A DNA stretch of 64,000 nucleotides. It comes from Acidimicrobiaceae bacterium (GTDB lineage: Bacteria; Actinomycetota; Acidimicrobiia; Acidimicrobiales; Poriferisodalaceae). Shown here in pieces: positions 1 to 8,988 of the stretch. The position numbers and the translations under genes were made by a program. The stretch spans positions 1 through 64,000 of the forward strand of contig PBKA01000019.1 in the NCBI GenBank assembly GCA_002721305.1, written 5' to 3'. The notes below the pieces were generated by a model. The model ran no database searches. It worked only from the letters and a program-made list of their open reading frames with translations, and was not told the DNA's origin. Position 1 is the stretch's first letter, and the number at the start of each line of letters is the position of its first letter.

Positions 1-834
1 ACCATCCAACGGGTTGACATGCGAGAACAAGTCGTTGATGTTCCACCTCAAGAAGTAATCACCTCCGACAACGTTGTTGTCTCAGTAGATGCTGTGGTGT
101 TTTACGAACCGACCGACCCCCAGCGCCTCGTCTATAACATCGCGAACTTTGTCCTCGCGATTACCAAGCTCGCCCAGACCAACTTGCGAAACCTTGTAGG
201 AGATCTACAACTCGACGGAGCCTTGACTTCTCGGGATCGCATCAACGCGGCCCTGCGAGAAATACTTGATGAAGCAACAGACAAATGGGGAGTGCGCGTA
301 GTTCGCGTCGAGATCCAGCGTATCGACCCACCACCAGACGTCATGGCCGCTATGCATGAACAGATGAAGGCTGAACGTACGAGGCGCGCAACAGTTACCG
401 AAGCTGAAGGGTTCCGAGAGTCGGAAATCACCCGAGCCGAAGGTGACAAACAAGCCCAAATTCTTGAAGCAGAAGGCCAAAGGCAAAGCGCGATTCTCGC
501 CGCTGAAGGTGAAGCCCAGGCGCTACGAACTGTGGCCGAAGCCGAAAGTTACCGTTTGCAAACTGTCGCCGCAGGAGAGGCAGAAGCGACTCGCCAAGTC
601 TTTCAGGCCATCCATGACGGAGACCCGACAAGTGATGTTCTAGCTGTCCGCTACATCGAAGCTTTAACTCAGATTGCTGATGGAAGGGCCACAAAGATCG
701 TTGTTCCAACAGAGTTCAGTGGGGTGTTAGGTGCAGTGACCGGGATAGCGGAGGCGATGCGTCCGATTGTCGAAACCGATGAAGGACCCGAGCCTGATCC
801 TGTGAATGAATCGAAAGATATGGATTCGGAGTAA
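1..834 (+). CDS. SPFH/band 7 (stomatin-like) protein, 5' truncated by window start
   Basis: Frame 1 is open from base 1 ([37 protein letters not shown]), typical of stomatin/prohibitin domains, followed by an EAEG/AEA-rich coiled region. The listed ATG at 19 is probably internal. Confidence 0.93.
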   Translation, partial: TIQRVDMREQVVDVPPQEVITSDNVVVSVDAVVFYEPTDPQRLVYNIANFVLAITKLAQTNLRNLVGDLQLDGALTSRDRINAALREILDEATDKWGVRVVRVEIQRIDPPPDVMAAMHEQMKAERTRRATVTEAEGFRESEITRAEGDKQAQILEAEGQRQSAILAAEGEAQALRTVAEAESYRLQTVAAGEAEATRQVFQAIHDGDPTSDVLAVRYIEALTQIADGRATKIVVPTEFSGVLGAVTGIAEAMRPIVETDEGPEPDPVNESKDMDSE

Positions 835-864
835 CAGGCCTTCTTTGACCTAGGGTCTACGCCT

Positions 865-1023
865 GTGATTTCAGACGCTGCACGTCAAAGACATGATCAG
901 GCTGAAGCTGCTGGTGAAGACAGCTATATAGACCCCGACACTGGTTTTCAGGTATTCACAGCTCAGTTTTTGAAGCGTCGAGTCTGGTGTTGCAGTAGCG
1001 GGTGTCGACATTGTCCTTGGTAG
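865..1023 (+). CDS. Short Cys-rich protein, DUF5522-like (not in the ORF track)
   Basis: GTG-started 52-aa ORF: VISDAARQRHDQAEAAGEDSYIDPDTGFQVFTAQFLKRRVWCCSSGCRHCPW*. It has the Y-D-P-x-TG-x-x-V-x-T ... CCxxxCRHCP signature recalled for DUF5522. Confidence 0.75.
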   Translation: MISDAARQRHDQAEAAGEDSYIDPDTGFQVFTAQFLKRRVWCCSSGCRHCPW

Positions 1024-1119
1024 ACGGGACATAACTGCCGTTTACCGGGCAAGTCTTTCATTGCTTGAATGCCTGATCTCGAGGTCACCAACAAACCCAG
1101 AGAGCACTGACATATTAAG

Positions 1120-1521
1120 TTGCCTTCTATGCGTATGACTGATCAGCGGCGAGAAGAACTAGAAGCAGAAATTGAAGCTTTTATGGGACGGTACAACGAA
1201 GCTTTTGTCAGTGGTACTCGCGATGACTTGCAAAATTTGGTGCACTTGCCGGTGATCTATGTCTCTGAAACGGAAGCACAAGTACGCGAGCGATACCCGT
1301 TCGATCCTGAGCGCATGCGAGAGAGCACCGGATTTCATCATCCGGAGACTGAAACGAAGATTGTCCACCTCGAAGAACACCGCGCTCATCTGACGATTGA
1401 AGGAACCCGTCATCGTGAAGACGGTTCAGTTATCGAGTCAATCGATAGCTTCTACATCCTTCACAAACGCGACGATCAGTGGCGGGTTTCTGTGTTCTCG
1501 GGCATCCGGGGCGCTCGTTAG
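1120..1521 (+). CDS. NTF2/SnoaL-like hypothetical protein
   Basis: 133-aa ORF with NTF2-like pattern (FMGRYNEAFVSGTRDDLQNLVHLPVIYV... DSFYILHKRDDQWRVSVFSGI). Confidence 0.7.
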   Translation: MPSMRMTDQRREELEAEIEAFMGRYNEAFVSGTRDDLQNLVHLPVIYVSETEAQVRERYPFDPERMRESTGFHHPETETKIVHLEEHRAHLTIEGTRHREDGSVIESIDSFYILHKRDDQWRVSVFSGIRGAR

Positions 1522-1555
1522 TAGGAGATGTCCCTCTCCGGTCTACGCTTCTGTC

Positions 1556-2323
1556 ATGTCAGACGATGGGCCGCTGGATCATGTCAACAGAAATCGTGAT
1601 CTTTGGGATGGCTGGGCTGCCGAGTGGTTTGAGAGGGGCGAACGTGCCTGGGCAATGGATGAAGCTTGCTGGGGCATTCACCAGATTGCGGAATCTGAAC
1701 TCGGGCTACTCAACAGCTTTTCCGGGGGAAAGATCATCGAACTTGGCTGTGGAACTGGCTATGTGTCGGCCTGGCTGGCTCGCTTAGGAGGCGACCCAGT
1801 CGGAGTGGATAATTCCTTAATGCAGCTTTCCAGCGCCCATCAATTACAGAAGCGCTTTGATCTATATTTCCCTTTAATACACGCCGACGCCGAAAATCTG
1901 CCATTTGTTGACGAGTCGTTTGATTTTGCGATCTCAGAATACGGGGCTGCGATTTGGTGTGACCCGTACCGATGGATACCTGAAGTGGCGAGGGTTTTGA
2001 GATCTGGTGGGCGTCTAGTTTTTCTCGGCAATTCGACACAGATCATGCTTTCGGTGCCTGACGACGATGGACCAGCTACTACGGCACTGCAACGCCCTCA
2101 ATTCGGTATGCATCGTATGGAATGGGACGACGATCCCGGAGTGGAGTTCCACCTTTCGCACGGCGACCGTATCAAGCTCCTGCGAGCAAACGGCTTTGAA
2201 ATCGAAGACCTCATCGAGCTTTATCCTTCCTCTGGTGCCCTAGAGAGTCCCTACACCTTCGTCACGCTTGACTGGGCTAGGCAATGGCCGGCCGAAGAGG
2301 CATGGATAGCCCGCAAAGTCTGA
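1556..2323 (+). CDS. SAM-dependent methyltransferase (class I)
   Basis: Motif I IIELGCGTGYVSAWLARLGGDPVGVDNS. The likely start is ATG 1556 (MSDDGPLDHVNRNRDLWDGWAAEW) rather than the ORF-track start at 1397. Confidence 0.85.
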   Translation: MSDDGPLDHVNRNRDLWDGWAAEWFERGERAWAMDEACWGIHQIAESELGLLNSFSGGKIIELGCGTGYVSAWLARLGGDPVGVDNSLMQLSSAHQLQKRFDLYFPLIHADAENLPFVDESFDFAISEYGAAIWCDPYRWIPEVARVLRSGGRLVFLGNSTQIMLSVPDDDGPATTALQRPQFGMHRMEWDDDPGVEFHLSHGDRIKLLRANGFEIEDLIELYPSSGALESPYTFVTLDWARQWPAEEAWIARKV

Positions 2324-2360
2324 AATTATGGTGTCGATCACTACCGAATGAGCAGGACCT

Positions 2361-2921
2361 ATGCCAATACCTGGTCGACTTGTTTCACTGGGCTTAGAGC
2401 ACATTGATGCCCTCGAAGCTTTTCTCAGTGAATTCGACACGAACCCCACCGAATTACAAGGCTACTTCTGTCACCGGGACGCCTCTATCGAAGAGGCAGT
2501 CGCACTACTGGACGCTTGGAGCGCCGGAGAACGCCTGGAAGATACATGGGTTCGCGGTGAACCCCTCGGTCAGGACTGGGTTCAGAATTCGACATGGTTT
2601 TGGGAATTCGATGAGCAGCTACAAGGGGTGATCAATCTCCGCCACCGGCTCACACCCGCTCTCAAGCAAGAAGGCGGACATATCGGCTACTCAGTCGCGC
2701 AGCCGTTTCGCCGGCAAGGCGTGGCATCAGCAATGCTCAACGAGGTACTCGGCCTATGTCGAGAACTTGAGATACCTCGGACCTTGCTGACATGTCGATC
2801 CGACAACCTCGCATCCATCCGAACTATCGAAAAAAATGGGGGGGTACTGAACCGCGAGGGTTGGAGTAAACCTTCGGGGCAAACTCTGCGGTGGTATTGG
2901 GTTTCGCTGTCAGATACGTAG
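2361..2921 (+). CDS. GNAT family N-acetyltransferase
   Basis: HIGYSVAQPFRRQGVASAMLNEVLGLCRELEIPRTLLTCRSDNLASIRTIEKNGG is a GNAT acetyl-CoA motif with the typical C-terminal pattern. Confidence 0.88.
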   Translation: MPIPGRLVSLGLEHIDALEAFLSEFDTNPTELQGYFCHRDASIEEAVALLDAWSAGERLEDTWVRGEPLGQDWVQNSTWFWEFDEQLQGVINLRHRLTPALKQEGGHIGYSVAQPFRRQGVASAMLNEVLGLCRELEIPRTLLTCRSDNLASIRTIEKNGGVLNREGWSKPSGQTLRWYWVSLSDT

Positions 2922-3767
2922 GCCAAACAGATCGAAGAATGCGTGACCGTATTCCTCCGCAGATGACACCAGCGAACCCATCTCAACGAATTCTTCGTCG
3001 CTCATCGTTTTGTGACGTTCACCGATTTCTTCGCCTCCCCAGCCGCACACGTAACGCAACCTGTAATCCGAGCTGGTGAGGGCCTCGTAAATGGTTTCCG
3101 CGAATGATTCAGCTTGCACTGACGCTGCGATACCGGCGGTATAAAACTGGAACATTCTGTCGTAGTGGTCCTGGTATGCAGTAGGTACGGGATTTCCTTC
3201 ATTCTTCGGCAAAATTGCGGTGCGAGTAACCCCAGGTTCGACGATGTGGACCCGGATGCCGAAACTGATGAGTTCTTGGGCTAACGCCTCGCTCATACCC
3301 TCCAAGGCAAACTTTGAGCCCACATAGACCGTTTGGCCGATGTGGCCGATAAGACCAGCGACCGAAGAGACTTGGAAGATGTGGCCAGAACCGCGTTCTC
3401 GCATGCCCGGAACGAACGCCTTTACACACCGAACAGGTCCCCAGACGTTCACGTCCATTACTTCTTTTGCCCTGTCGACATCAATATCTTCAGTCACCGA
3501 GTTGAAAGCAACACCGGCGTTGTTGACTAGAACGTCGACAGTGTCGCCGTTTACCTCGATGTGTCGGGCACACTCGAGAACGGAATCGTTGTTGGTGACG
3601 TCAATTTCAATAGCTGAAAGGTCGAGACCTTCGGCCAACTCGAGGAGCTTCGAACCCTTCTCCAGGTCCCGCATTCCCGCATACACTTTGTGCCCTTTTT
3701 GAGCCAGAAGAAGAGCAGTTGCCCGGCCGAGTCCCGAGTTTGCCCCAGTCACCAATGTCACAGTCAT
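2910..3767 (-). CDS. Short-chain dehydrogenase/reductase
   Basis: TGANSGLG nucleotide motif, NNAG, YVGSK catalytic YxxxK. Convergent 12-bp overlap with the upstream GNAT. Confidence 0.9.
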   Translation of the reverse strand: MTVTLVTGANSGLGRATALLLAQKGHKVYAGMRDLEKGSKLLELAEGLDLSAIEIDVTNNDSVLECARHIEVNGDTVDVLVNNAGVAFNSVTEDIDVDRAKEVMDVNVWGPVRCVKAFVPGMRERGSGHIFQVSSVAGLIGHIGQTVYVGSKFALEGMSEALAQELISFGIRVHIVEPGVTRTAILPKNEGNPVPTAYQDHYDRMFQFYTAGIAASVQAESFAETIYEALTSSDYRLRYVCGWGGEEIGERHKTMSDEEFVEMGSLVSSAEEYGHAFFDLFGLRI

Positions 3768-3878
3768 AGCTGGACTCTAGCGCTCACCGAAATGCGTCGT
3801 CGCTTCACCAAGGTAAGGACCAGAGGGACGCTCTGTGTGTCGCAAGTCGAATCCAGTCCGCTGTGCGTTTGCTCTGAG

Positions 3879-4175
3879 CTAGCCGGCGTTCATGGACTGC
3901 GAAATCACCGCAAAGCCTTCAGTGGCTTCGAGTCGCTTTCCTATGACTTCCTGGTAGTCCTCGGATTCGTACCATGCTTTCGCCGCAGCGGTATCTTCGA
4001 ATTTCAAGATGACGGTTTGAGGACCGGGCGGGTTTCCCTCAATTGTCTCCGCAGCAACATCGAACACAACAAGTTCGGCACCAGCAGCTTGGATACTTGG
4101 TCCCGCACCCTTTTGGTATTCACGGTATAACTCCGGATCATTAACAACGTATTGAGCAACGAAATATGCAGCCAT
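3879..4175 (-). CDS. DUF1330 family protein
   Basis: 98 aa: AAYFVAQYVVNDPELYREYQKGAGPSIQAAGAELVV... ILKFEDTAAAKAWYESEDYQEVIGKRLEATEG, typical DUF1330. Confidence 0.88.
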   Translation of the reverse strand: MAAYFVAQYVVNDPELYREYQKGAGPSIQAAGAELVVFDVAAETIEGNPPGPQTVILKFEDTAAAKAWYESEDYQEVIGKRLEATEGFAVISQSMNAG

Positions 4176-4260
4176 GAGGTCAGTCTGACACGTGCACGAA
4201 CTGCTTGCCTCCGATAGTGAACCGTGGCCGTGGCTTCAGTTGGAAGACACCGTTTAAGGC

Positions 4261-5022
4261 TTAAATCGAACTGCCCATCGCCCATCGGATACCGCGGCGA
4301 AGTAGTTCGTAGTACATCGGTTGTTCCCATGAGCATCGTTCGATGACCGGGTAGTAGTCCATGAGGGGCTGCATGTCCCAGTGACCGCGACAGTGACCGA
4401 GGGTGTTGTACAAAACCCCGCCAGCCCCTAGGGGACGGAGGTACTGAACGAGATGTCGTTCACTTTGAGTCCAGTCACTTTCTGCGAAACCGGTTGCCTC
4501 ACCACTCCAGTTGGTGTGAAGCAACGGAATGAGATCATTCGCGTCGTGATGCTCCATGAGGTACAACTCGTCGTCGGTTTCGAATTGTTCAATGTCCGCA
4601 ACTAGCCAATGGTCAGGATCGCTGAGTTCGACTCGATAGAGGTGGATGGGTGGATGAGCGACAAATTGACTGCCTAATAGTTTCGCCCACGTCGGAAAAC
4701 AACGCGGTGCTTCGACTCCGGTCGGGCGAGGAAGATCAAGGGCCGCGTTTGTTCCGTGCAAAGCGAGCCAGCGTCCACCGTTTTCGACCCAACCCCAAAG
4801 AACAGCTTGCGCTTTTTCGCTTGGGCGCACGTCGCAGGTGTAGCTCACAAGAAACTGGGCATCGGCGATACCGCCGAGCGATTCATAGTCGGGAACGACG
4901 GTGACCCTCACGTGGGAATGCTCGGCCAGCAAGCTGAGCAGCTCGCCCCGTGCGAAGTCAATGTCGTGATACTTCCCGCCCGTCACCAGGTACGCGTCAA
5001 CGCGCTCGGTGCGCTCACTCAT
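4261..5022 (-). CDS. ThuA-like domain protein
   Basis: TGGKYHDIDFARGELLSLL ... FLVSYTCDVRPSEKAQAVLWGWVENGGRWLALHGTNA ... GGVLYNTLGHCRGHWD, ThuA-like glutamine-amidotransferase fold. Confidence 0.75.
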   Translation of the reverse strand: MSERTERVDAYLVTGGKYHDIDFARGELLSLLAEHSHVRVTVVPDYESLGGIADAQFLVSYTCDVRPSEKAQAVLWGWVENGGRWLALHGTNAALDLPRPTGVEAPRCFPTWAKLLGSQFVAHPPIHLYRVELSDPDHWLVADIEQFETDDELYLMEHHDANDLIPLLHTNWSGEATGFAESDWTQSERHLVQYLRPLGAGGVLYNTLGHCRGHWDMQPLMDYYPVIERCSWEQPMYYELLRRGIRWAMGSSI

Positions 5023-5024
5023 GA

Positions 5025-5780
5025 TCAGTAATTCACTCGTTTGGTGAATCCCCCATCAACGGTCAAGTTGGCACCGTTGATGTGATTGGCAGCGTCGCTA
5101 GCAAGAAAAACGACTGCGTTCGCTACGTCTTGAGCGACCCCTAGTTCGCCTCGAGGATGAGCAGCTTGGGTCGCCGAAAAAAATTCTTCCATGTGGTCCT
5201 TGATCATGTTCCAGTCGCCGCCCTCAACGAAAATCGGTCCGGGCTGCACCACATTGCACCGAATTCCTTTGGGGCCGAGCACCTGGGCTTGACCGAGCGT
5301 CCAGTTCGTTACAGCGGCCTTCAAAGCCGAATAGCTACCGGCACCAGTAGCGAAGTGTTCCGCCGTCGCTGTAGTGCCGATGCTGATCAGCGTGCCCCCA
5401 CCTTCGGTCAGATGCTCTTGAGCCGCTTCAACACCACCTACCAACGCCCGAAGATCAACGTTGAAGTTGTTGATCCAATCGTCAAGGGAGCGTTGAGGTT
5501 TAGCGCTCGTGTTGTGCACGTATACATCGATACCGCCGAGAGTCTCAGCCGACGCAGCGACCCATGCTTCAAGGGTCCCCAGATCCCCAGCGTCGACTGG
5601 GGATCCACAGACGGTTCCAAGCGATGAGAGCTCCTCGACGGCAGCGGCGACGCCCTCCTCGTCGCGGGCGCAGATTGCGACCGACGCACCCTCAGCTAGG
5701 AATGTTTCAGCGATCGAGCGGCCGATGCCTTTGGTCGCGCCCGTCACTAATGCGGCTTTACCTGAAAGTCCTAGATCCAT
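5025..5780 (-). CDS. Short-chain dehydrogenase/reductase
   Basis: VTGATKGIGRSIAETF, SYSALKAAV, DGGFTKRVNY. Confidence 0.92.
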   Translation of the reverse strand: MDLGLSGKAALVTGATKGIGRSIAETFLAEGASVAICARDEEGVAAAVEELSSLGTVCGSPVDAGDLGTLEAWVAASAETLGGIDVYVHNTSAKPQRSLDDWINNFNVDLRALVGGVEAAQEHLTEGGGTLISIGTTATAEHFATGAGSYSALKAAVTNWTLGQAQVLGPKGIRCNVVQPGPIFVEGGDWNMIKDHMEEFFSATQAAHPRGELGVAQDVANAVVFLASDAANHINGANLTVDGGFTKRVNY

Positions 5781-5912
5781 TGATCACTCCCTATTCGCTT
5801 TTGATTTCAATGTGTTGTCAGGTCACATCATCGCCGACGCGGCGGGCCAAAAGAAACAAGAAGTGATGGTTGAATGTGAAAGCAGGGTCCCCGGGAATAC
5901 AAGGGAGTGCTT

Positions 5913-6161
5913 TTAGGCGGCCGAACGCTTACGTCGACGGAACCCGCCGTCTGGGTAGTTGCGATGGCGTTTCACCCTGAATAGTGCCCGGATGATTCGA
6001 CTGACTATTCCCCGGCGCTTTCCTTGTGGTCCGAATTCAGGTGGTCCTTCGTAGGTCCAGTTCTCAATTTCCTCTTCGGTCCTAGTGTCATATTGCACTC
6101 TGTAACTTTTCATACCGTTGCCTCTTTTACGGTTGTTCTCATTGTTCATTTCACTCACCAT
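5913..6161 (-). CDS. Small basic hypothetical protein
   Basis: 82-aa ORF in a gap between genes; possible internal start MKSYRVQYDTRTEEEIENWTYEGPPEFGP; basic C-terminus. No family recognised. Confidence 0.5.
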   Translation of the reverse strand: MVSEMNNENNRKRGNGMKSYRVQYDTRTEEEIENWTYEGPPEFGPQGKRRGIVSRIIRALFRVKRHRNYPDGGFRRRKRSAA

Positions 6162-6294
6162 TTTACACTAAACAATCGTTCAGTAATTGAAATCTCGAGC
6201 TCCACTGCCAGAATCGAAGCCCGCGACGACTTGCCCATTCGAGGTATTTCTCCTCTTTGTTGCTGTTCGATTTCGCCTCTATGAGAATGACAGT

Positions 6295-7116
6295 GTGCTC
6301 ATTGCAGTAAAGGACGCCACTGATCCCCGCATCGATGTGTTTCAGGGCCTGCGCGACAAAGTTCTGCGGCAACGCAGAGAAGCTCCCGGCGGAGACCTGG
6401 CCGGTATTTTCATCGCTGAAGGGGACATAGTTATCGAGCGAGCGATAGCGGCTGGCTACAGATTGCAGTCGGTTCTCATCGACGCCAAAAGAAGCCAACC
6501 GCTACCTGAGCAGTTCGATGATGTCGACGTGTTCGCGGCAAATGACCCGGTATTGGAGCACATAGCTGGCTATCACTCATATCGCGGTGCCTTGGGTTGC
6601 TTTTATCGCAAAGAACTTCGCCGACCAGAAGAACTCCTAGCTGACCCGTCGCTCAGATCTTTCGTCATTGTCGAAGGGGTGAACAACCCTACGAATTTGG
6701 GCACCATCATTCGATGTGCCGCGGGTCTTGACATCGACGCTCTCCTGCTGAGTCCGGATTCCATTGACCCGCTGTCGCGTAGGTGTTGTCGTGTGTCAAT
6801 GGGCGAAGGTTTCTCTCTCCCTTACGCCCGTTTGAACGACATAGAGGGAGGTCTTGCTGCGGTAAAGAGCTCAGGGATTGAGTTGTTGGCGATGACACCA
6901 AACTATGACGCGACGGATATAGCTACCTTGAAGTACTCAGACACCGACAGAGTTGCGGTACTGCTCGGCGGCGAGGGTTCCGGACTTACCGACAAAGCCC
7001 TAGCGTCCACCACAAGGTGGGTACGTATTCCGATGTCGGGGAATTCGGACTCACTCAACGTAGGCAGCGCGGCGGCAGTCACGTTTTATGCGTTGCGACA
7101 AGCGAGGCAAGGTTGA
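6295..7116 (+). CDS. TrmH/SpoU family RNA methyltransferase
   Basis: VIVEGVNNPTNLGTIIRCAAGLDIDALLLSPDSIDPLSRRCCRVSMG ... LLGGEGSGLTDKAL ... RIPMSGNSDSLNVGSAAAVTFYALR (SPOUT motifs). GTG 6295 is a plausible start. Confidence 0.93.
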   Translation: MLIAVKDATDPRIDVFQGLRDKVLRQRREAPGGDLAGIFIAEGDIVIERAIAAGYRLQSVLIDAKRSQPLPEQFDDVDVFAANDPVLEHIAGYHSYRGALGCFYRKELRRPEELLADPSLRSFVIVEGVNNPTNLGTIIRCAAGLDIDALLLSPDSIDPLSRRCCRVSMGEGFSLPYARLNDIEGGLAAVKSSGIELLAMTPNYDATDIATLKYSDTDRVAVLLGGEGSGLTDKALASTTRWVRIPMSGNSDSLNVGSAAAVTFYALRQARQG

Positions 7117-7165
7117 AGACCGAGCGACTCTCTTTCTCAAAAGAAAACGGAAGTAGCATTCGTCC

Positions 7166-7936
7166 GTGGAGCAGATTTGTGTTGATATCGAAGCCGAAAC
7201 GGCGGCCCTAGCAGCAGTCGTAAGTGGTCTCACCGAAGACCAATGGCGCGCTCCCACGGTTGCGGAAGGTTGGGACAGCCACGAAACAATTCTGCACCTA
7301 GGCGCCACAGATTGGGCGTGCTATCTCGCCGTGACCGACCCAGCTTCATTTGTCGACGCCCGCGAACGCTTATCTAAAGGCGAGGTATCAGTCCACGAGT
7401 TGGTTGGTTCGGAGATCAAAGCAAAGTTAGGTGGCGAACTTTGGGCTTGGTTTCTTGATGGTCGTACAGCGATGATCGACGCATTACGAAATGTCAACCC
7501 AAAGGCACGAGTCACTTGGCTTGGCCCAACTATTGGAGCGAGATCGTTAGCCACCAGTCGGCTTTTGGAGACATGGACACATTCCCATGATCTGGCCGAC
7601 ACCTTCGACGTTGAGTACCCCCAAACTGATCGCCTGCGACACATCGCCCACATTGGCTACGTCACCCGGGAGTTCAGCTACATCAATCGTGACATGACGA
7701 TGCCTGACGAACCGGTTCGCCTCGAACTCACTAGTCCAAACGGAGATCTATGGATTTGGGGTCCCGACGAAGCAGAGGAGGTGGTCATCTCCAGCGCCTA
7801 CGAATTTTGCAAGGTGCTTACGCGCCGAACACCACTCAGAGATTCAAAGGTTCAAACAAAAGGAGTGTGGGCCACCGAATGGATGGAGATCGCTCAACCT
7901 TGGATCGAACCACCTCGGATCAGCGACCAAGCCTGA
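7166..7936 (+). CDS. TIGR03084-family DinB/mycothiol-dependent-like metal-binding protein
   Basis: LTEDQWRAPTVAEGWDSHETILHLGATDW, ETWTHSHDLADTF; about 256 aa. Paralogue of 39707..40489. Confidence 0.82.
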   Translation: MEQICVDIEAETAALAAVVSGLTEDQWRAPTVAEGWDSHETILHLGATDWACYLAVTDPASFVDARERLSKGEVSVHELVGSEIKAKLGGELWAWFLDGRTAMIDALRNVNPKARVTWLGPTIGARSLATSRLLETWTHSHDLADTFDVEYPQTDRLRHIAHIGYVTREFSYINRDMTMPDEPVRLELTSPNGDLWIWGPDEAEEVVISSAYEFCKVLTRRTPLRDSKVQTKGVWATEWMEIAQPWIEPPRISDQA

Positions 7937-7988
7937 AGCAGCCCCCAACTAATTGCCTGAATTCTTGCGGCAACGACAGGGACCTCAG

Positions 7989-8819
7989 TCAATAAATTTT
8001 CCCTACCAGGTCCGCTTCGACTATTGCCGAGCGAAGATCTGACCATCCATCATCGGTTGCGCGAACCCACCTCTTCAAATGCTCCATTCTCATCATTTCT
8101 TCTACAGCAGGATCATCGGAACTCATCGCCAACAGAAGGTCAACGAACTGCTGGGCTCGGCTCTGATCAAGGGAGGGGCCTGACGTGAAAGCGCAGTGCG
8201 CATACCCCCGAGTTCGCCAGATCGTCCGCACGTCGTCAGCTTCAAGCCGATGTTTGCGGATAAGGGGCTGCAACCAGGGCTCAAAAATGATTCCGCAATC
8301 AGCTGACCCATCGACGACTGCTTCAAAGATCGTCCGGTCATCCACCCAATGTTGTAAATCCGAGTATTCGGTCGCTTCGAGTTCCACAAGCGAACATTCG
8401 CTTCGCACGTCAATGCCTTCTTCGGCAAGTTGCTTAACCGGTAAGAGCCATAACTCACTTGACGTCTCCAGCCCCAAAGCGAGACTTCGGCCCCGGAGAT
8501 CTTCGATGGTGTTGATGTCGCTGTCGGCACGCACCACCAACAAACTGGTGACGTTCTCGTCCGTGTCACGCATCGCCAACGTGCGACAGGCGGAGTCCTG
8601 CTCAAGTAGTTGCGCGTGTGCCATAGGGGCGTTCCAGGCGATATCGATGTGTCCTGCGAGCAGCGCCGACGACATCGCCGCGTAGGTTGAGAACAGAGCG
8701 TATTCAACCGGAAATTCCTGCTCTACAAAATATTTTCGAATTGCGTTCCAAATAAGTACCGCGCGTTTGGGATCAGCTGCGGTAGCTCCTAATAACAGGG
8801 GTCTTTCGTCCTTCGACAT
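7989..8819 (-). CDS. PhnD/SsuA-like periplasmic substrate-binding protein
   Basis: EYALFSTYAAMSSALLAGHIDIAWNAPMAHAQLLEQ ... IEDLRGRSLALGLETSSELWLLPVKQLAEEGID, phosphonate/ABC-type SBP pattern. No signal peptide or adjacent permease seen. Confidence 0.72.
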   Translation of the reverse strand: MSKDERPLLLGATAADPKRAVLIWNAIRKYFVEQEFPVEYALFSTYAAMSSALLAGHIDIAWNAPMAHAQLLEQDSACRTLAMRDTDENVTSLLVVRADSDINTIEDLRGRSLALGLETSSELWLLPVKQLAEEGIDVRSECSLVELEATEYSDLQHWVDDRTIFEAVVDGSADCGIIFEPWLQPLIRKHRLEADDVRTIWRTRGYAHCAFTSGPSLDQSRAQQFVDLLLAMSSDDPAVEEMMRMEHLKRWVRATDDGWSDLRSAIVEADLVGKIY

Positions 8820-8988
8820 CGCGCAGTCCTCCCAGTGGCCGCCGATGCCAGTTCATCACAGTTACACCCCTTTAACAGCCCAGTCGGCGGCAACTACATT
8901 TCATGGGTGACCTTGATCTCACCCTTCCGAGGGTCTGATCCCTCAACTTTTCCAGCGTCGGGGCACCAGTTGTTCGAGAACGCTCAAA

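Noticed and set aside
1397-1555. Extended N-terminus of the methyltransferase ORF
   Set aside because: Overlaps the preceding NTF2-like gene; domain homology begins after ATG 1556.
6163-6498. 111-aa minus-strand ORF upstream of the SpoU methyltransferase
   Set aside because: Antisense to the N-terminal half of a convincing RNA methyltransferase; no recognisable family.
8123-8707. 194-aa minus-strand ORF (and plus-strand 8185..8685)
   Set aside because: Out-of-frame and antisense shadows of the PhnD-like gene 7989..8819; Arg/Ser/Trp-rich low-quality translations.
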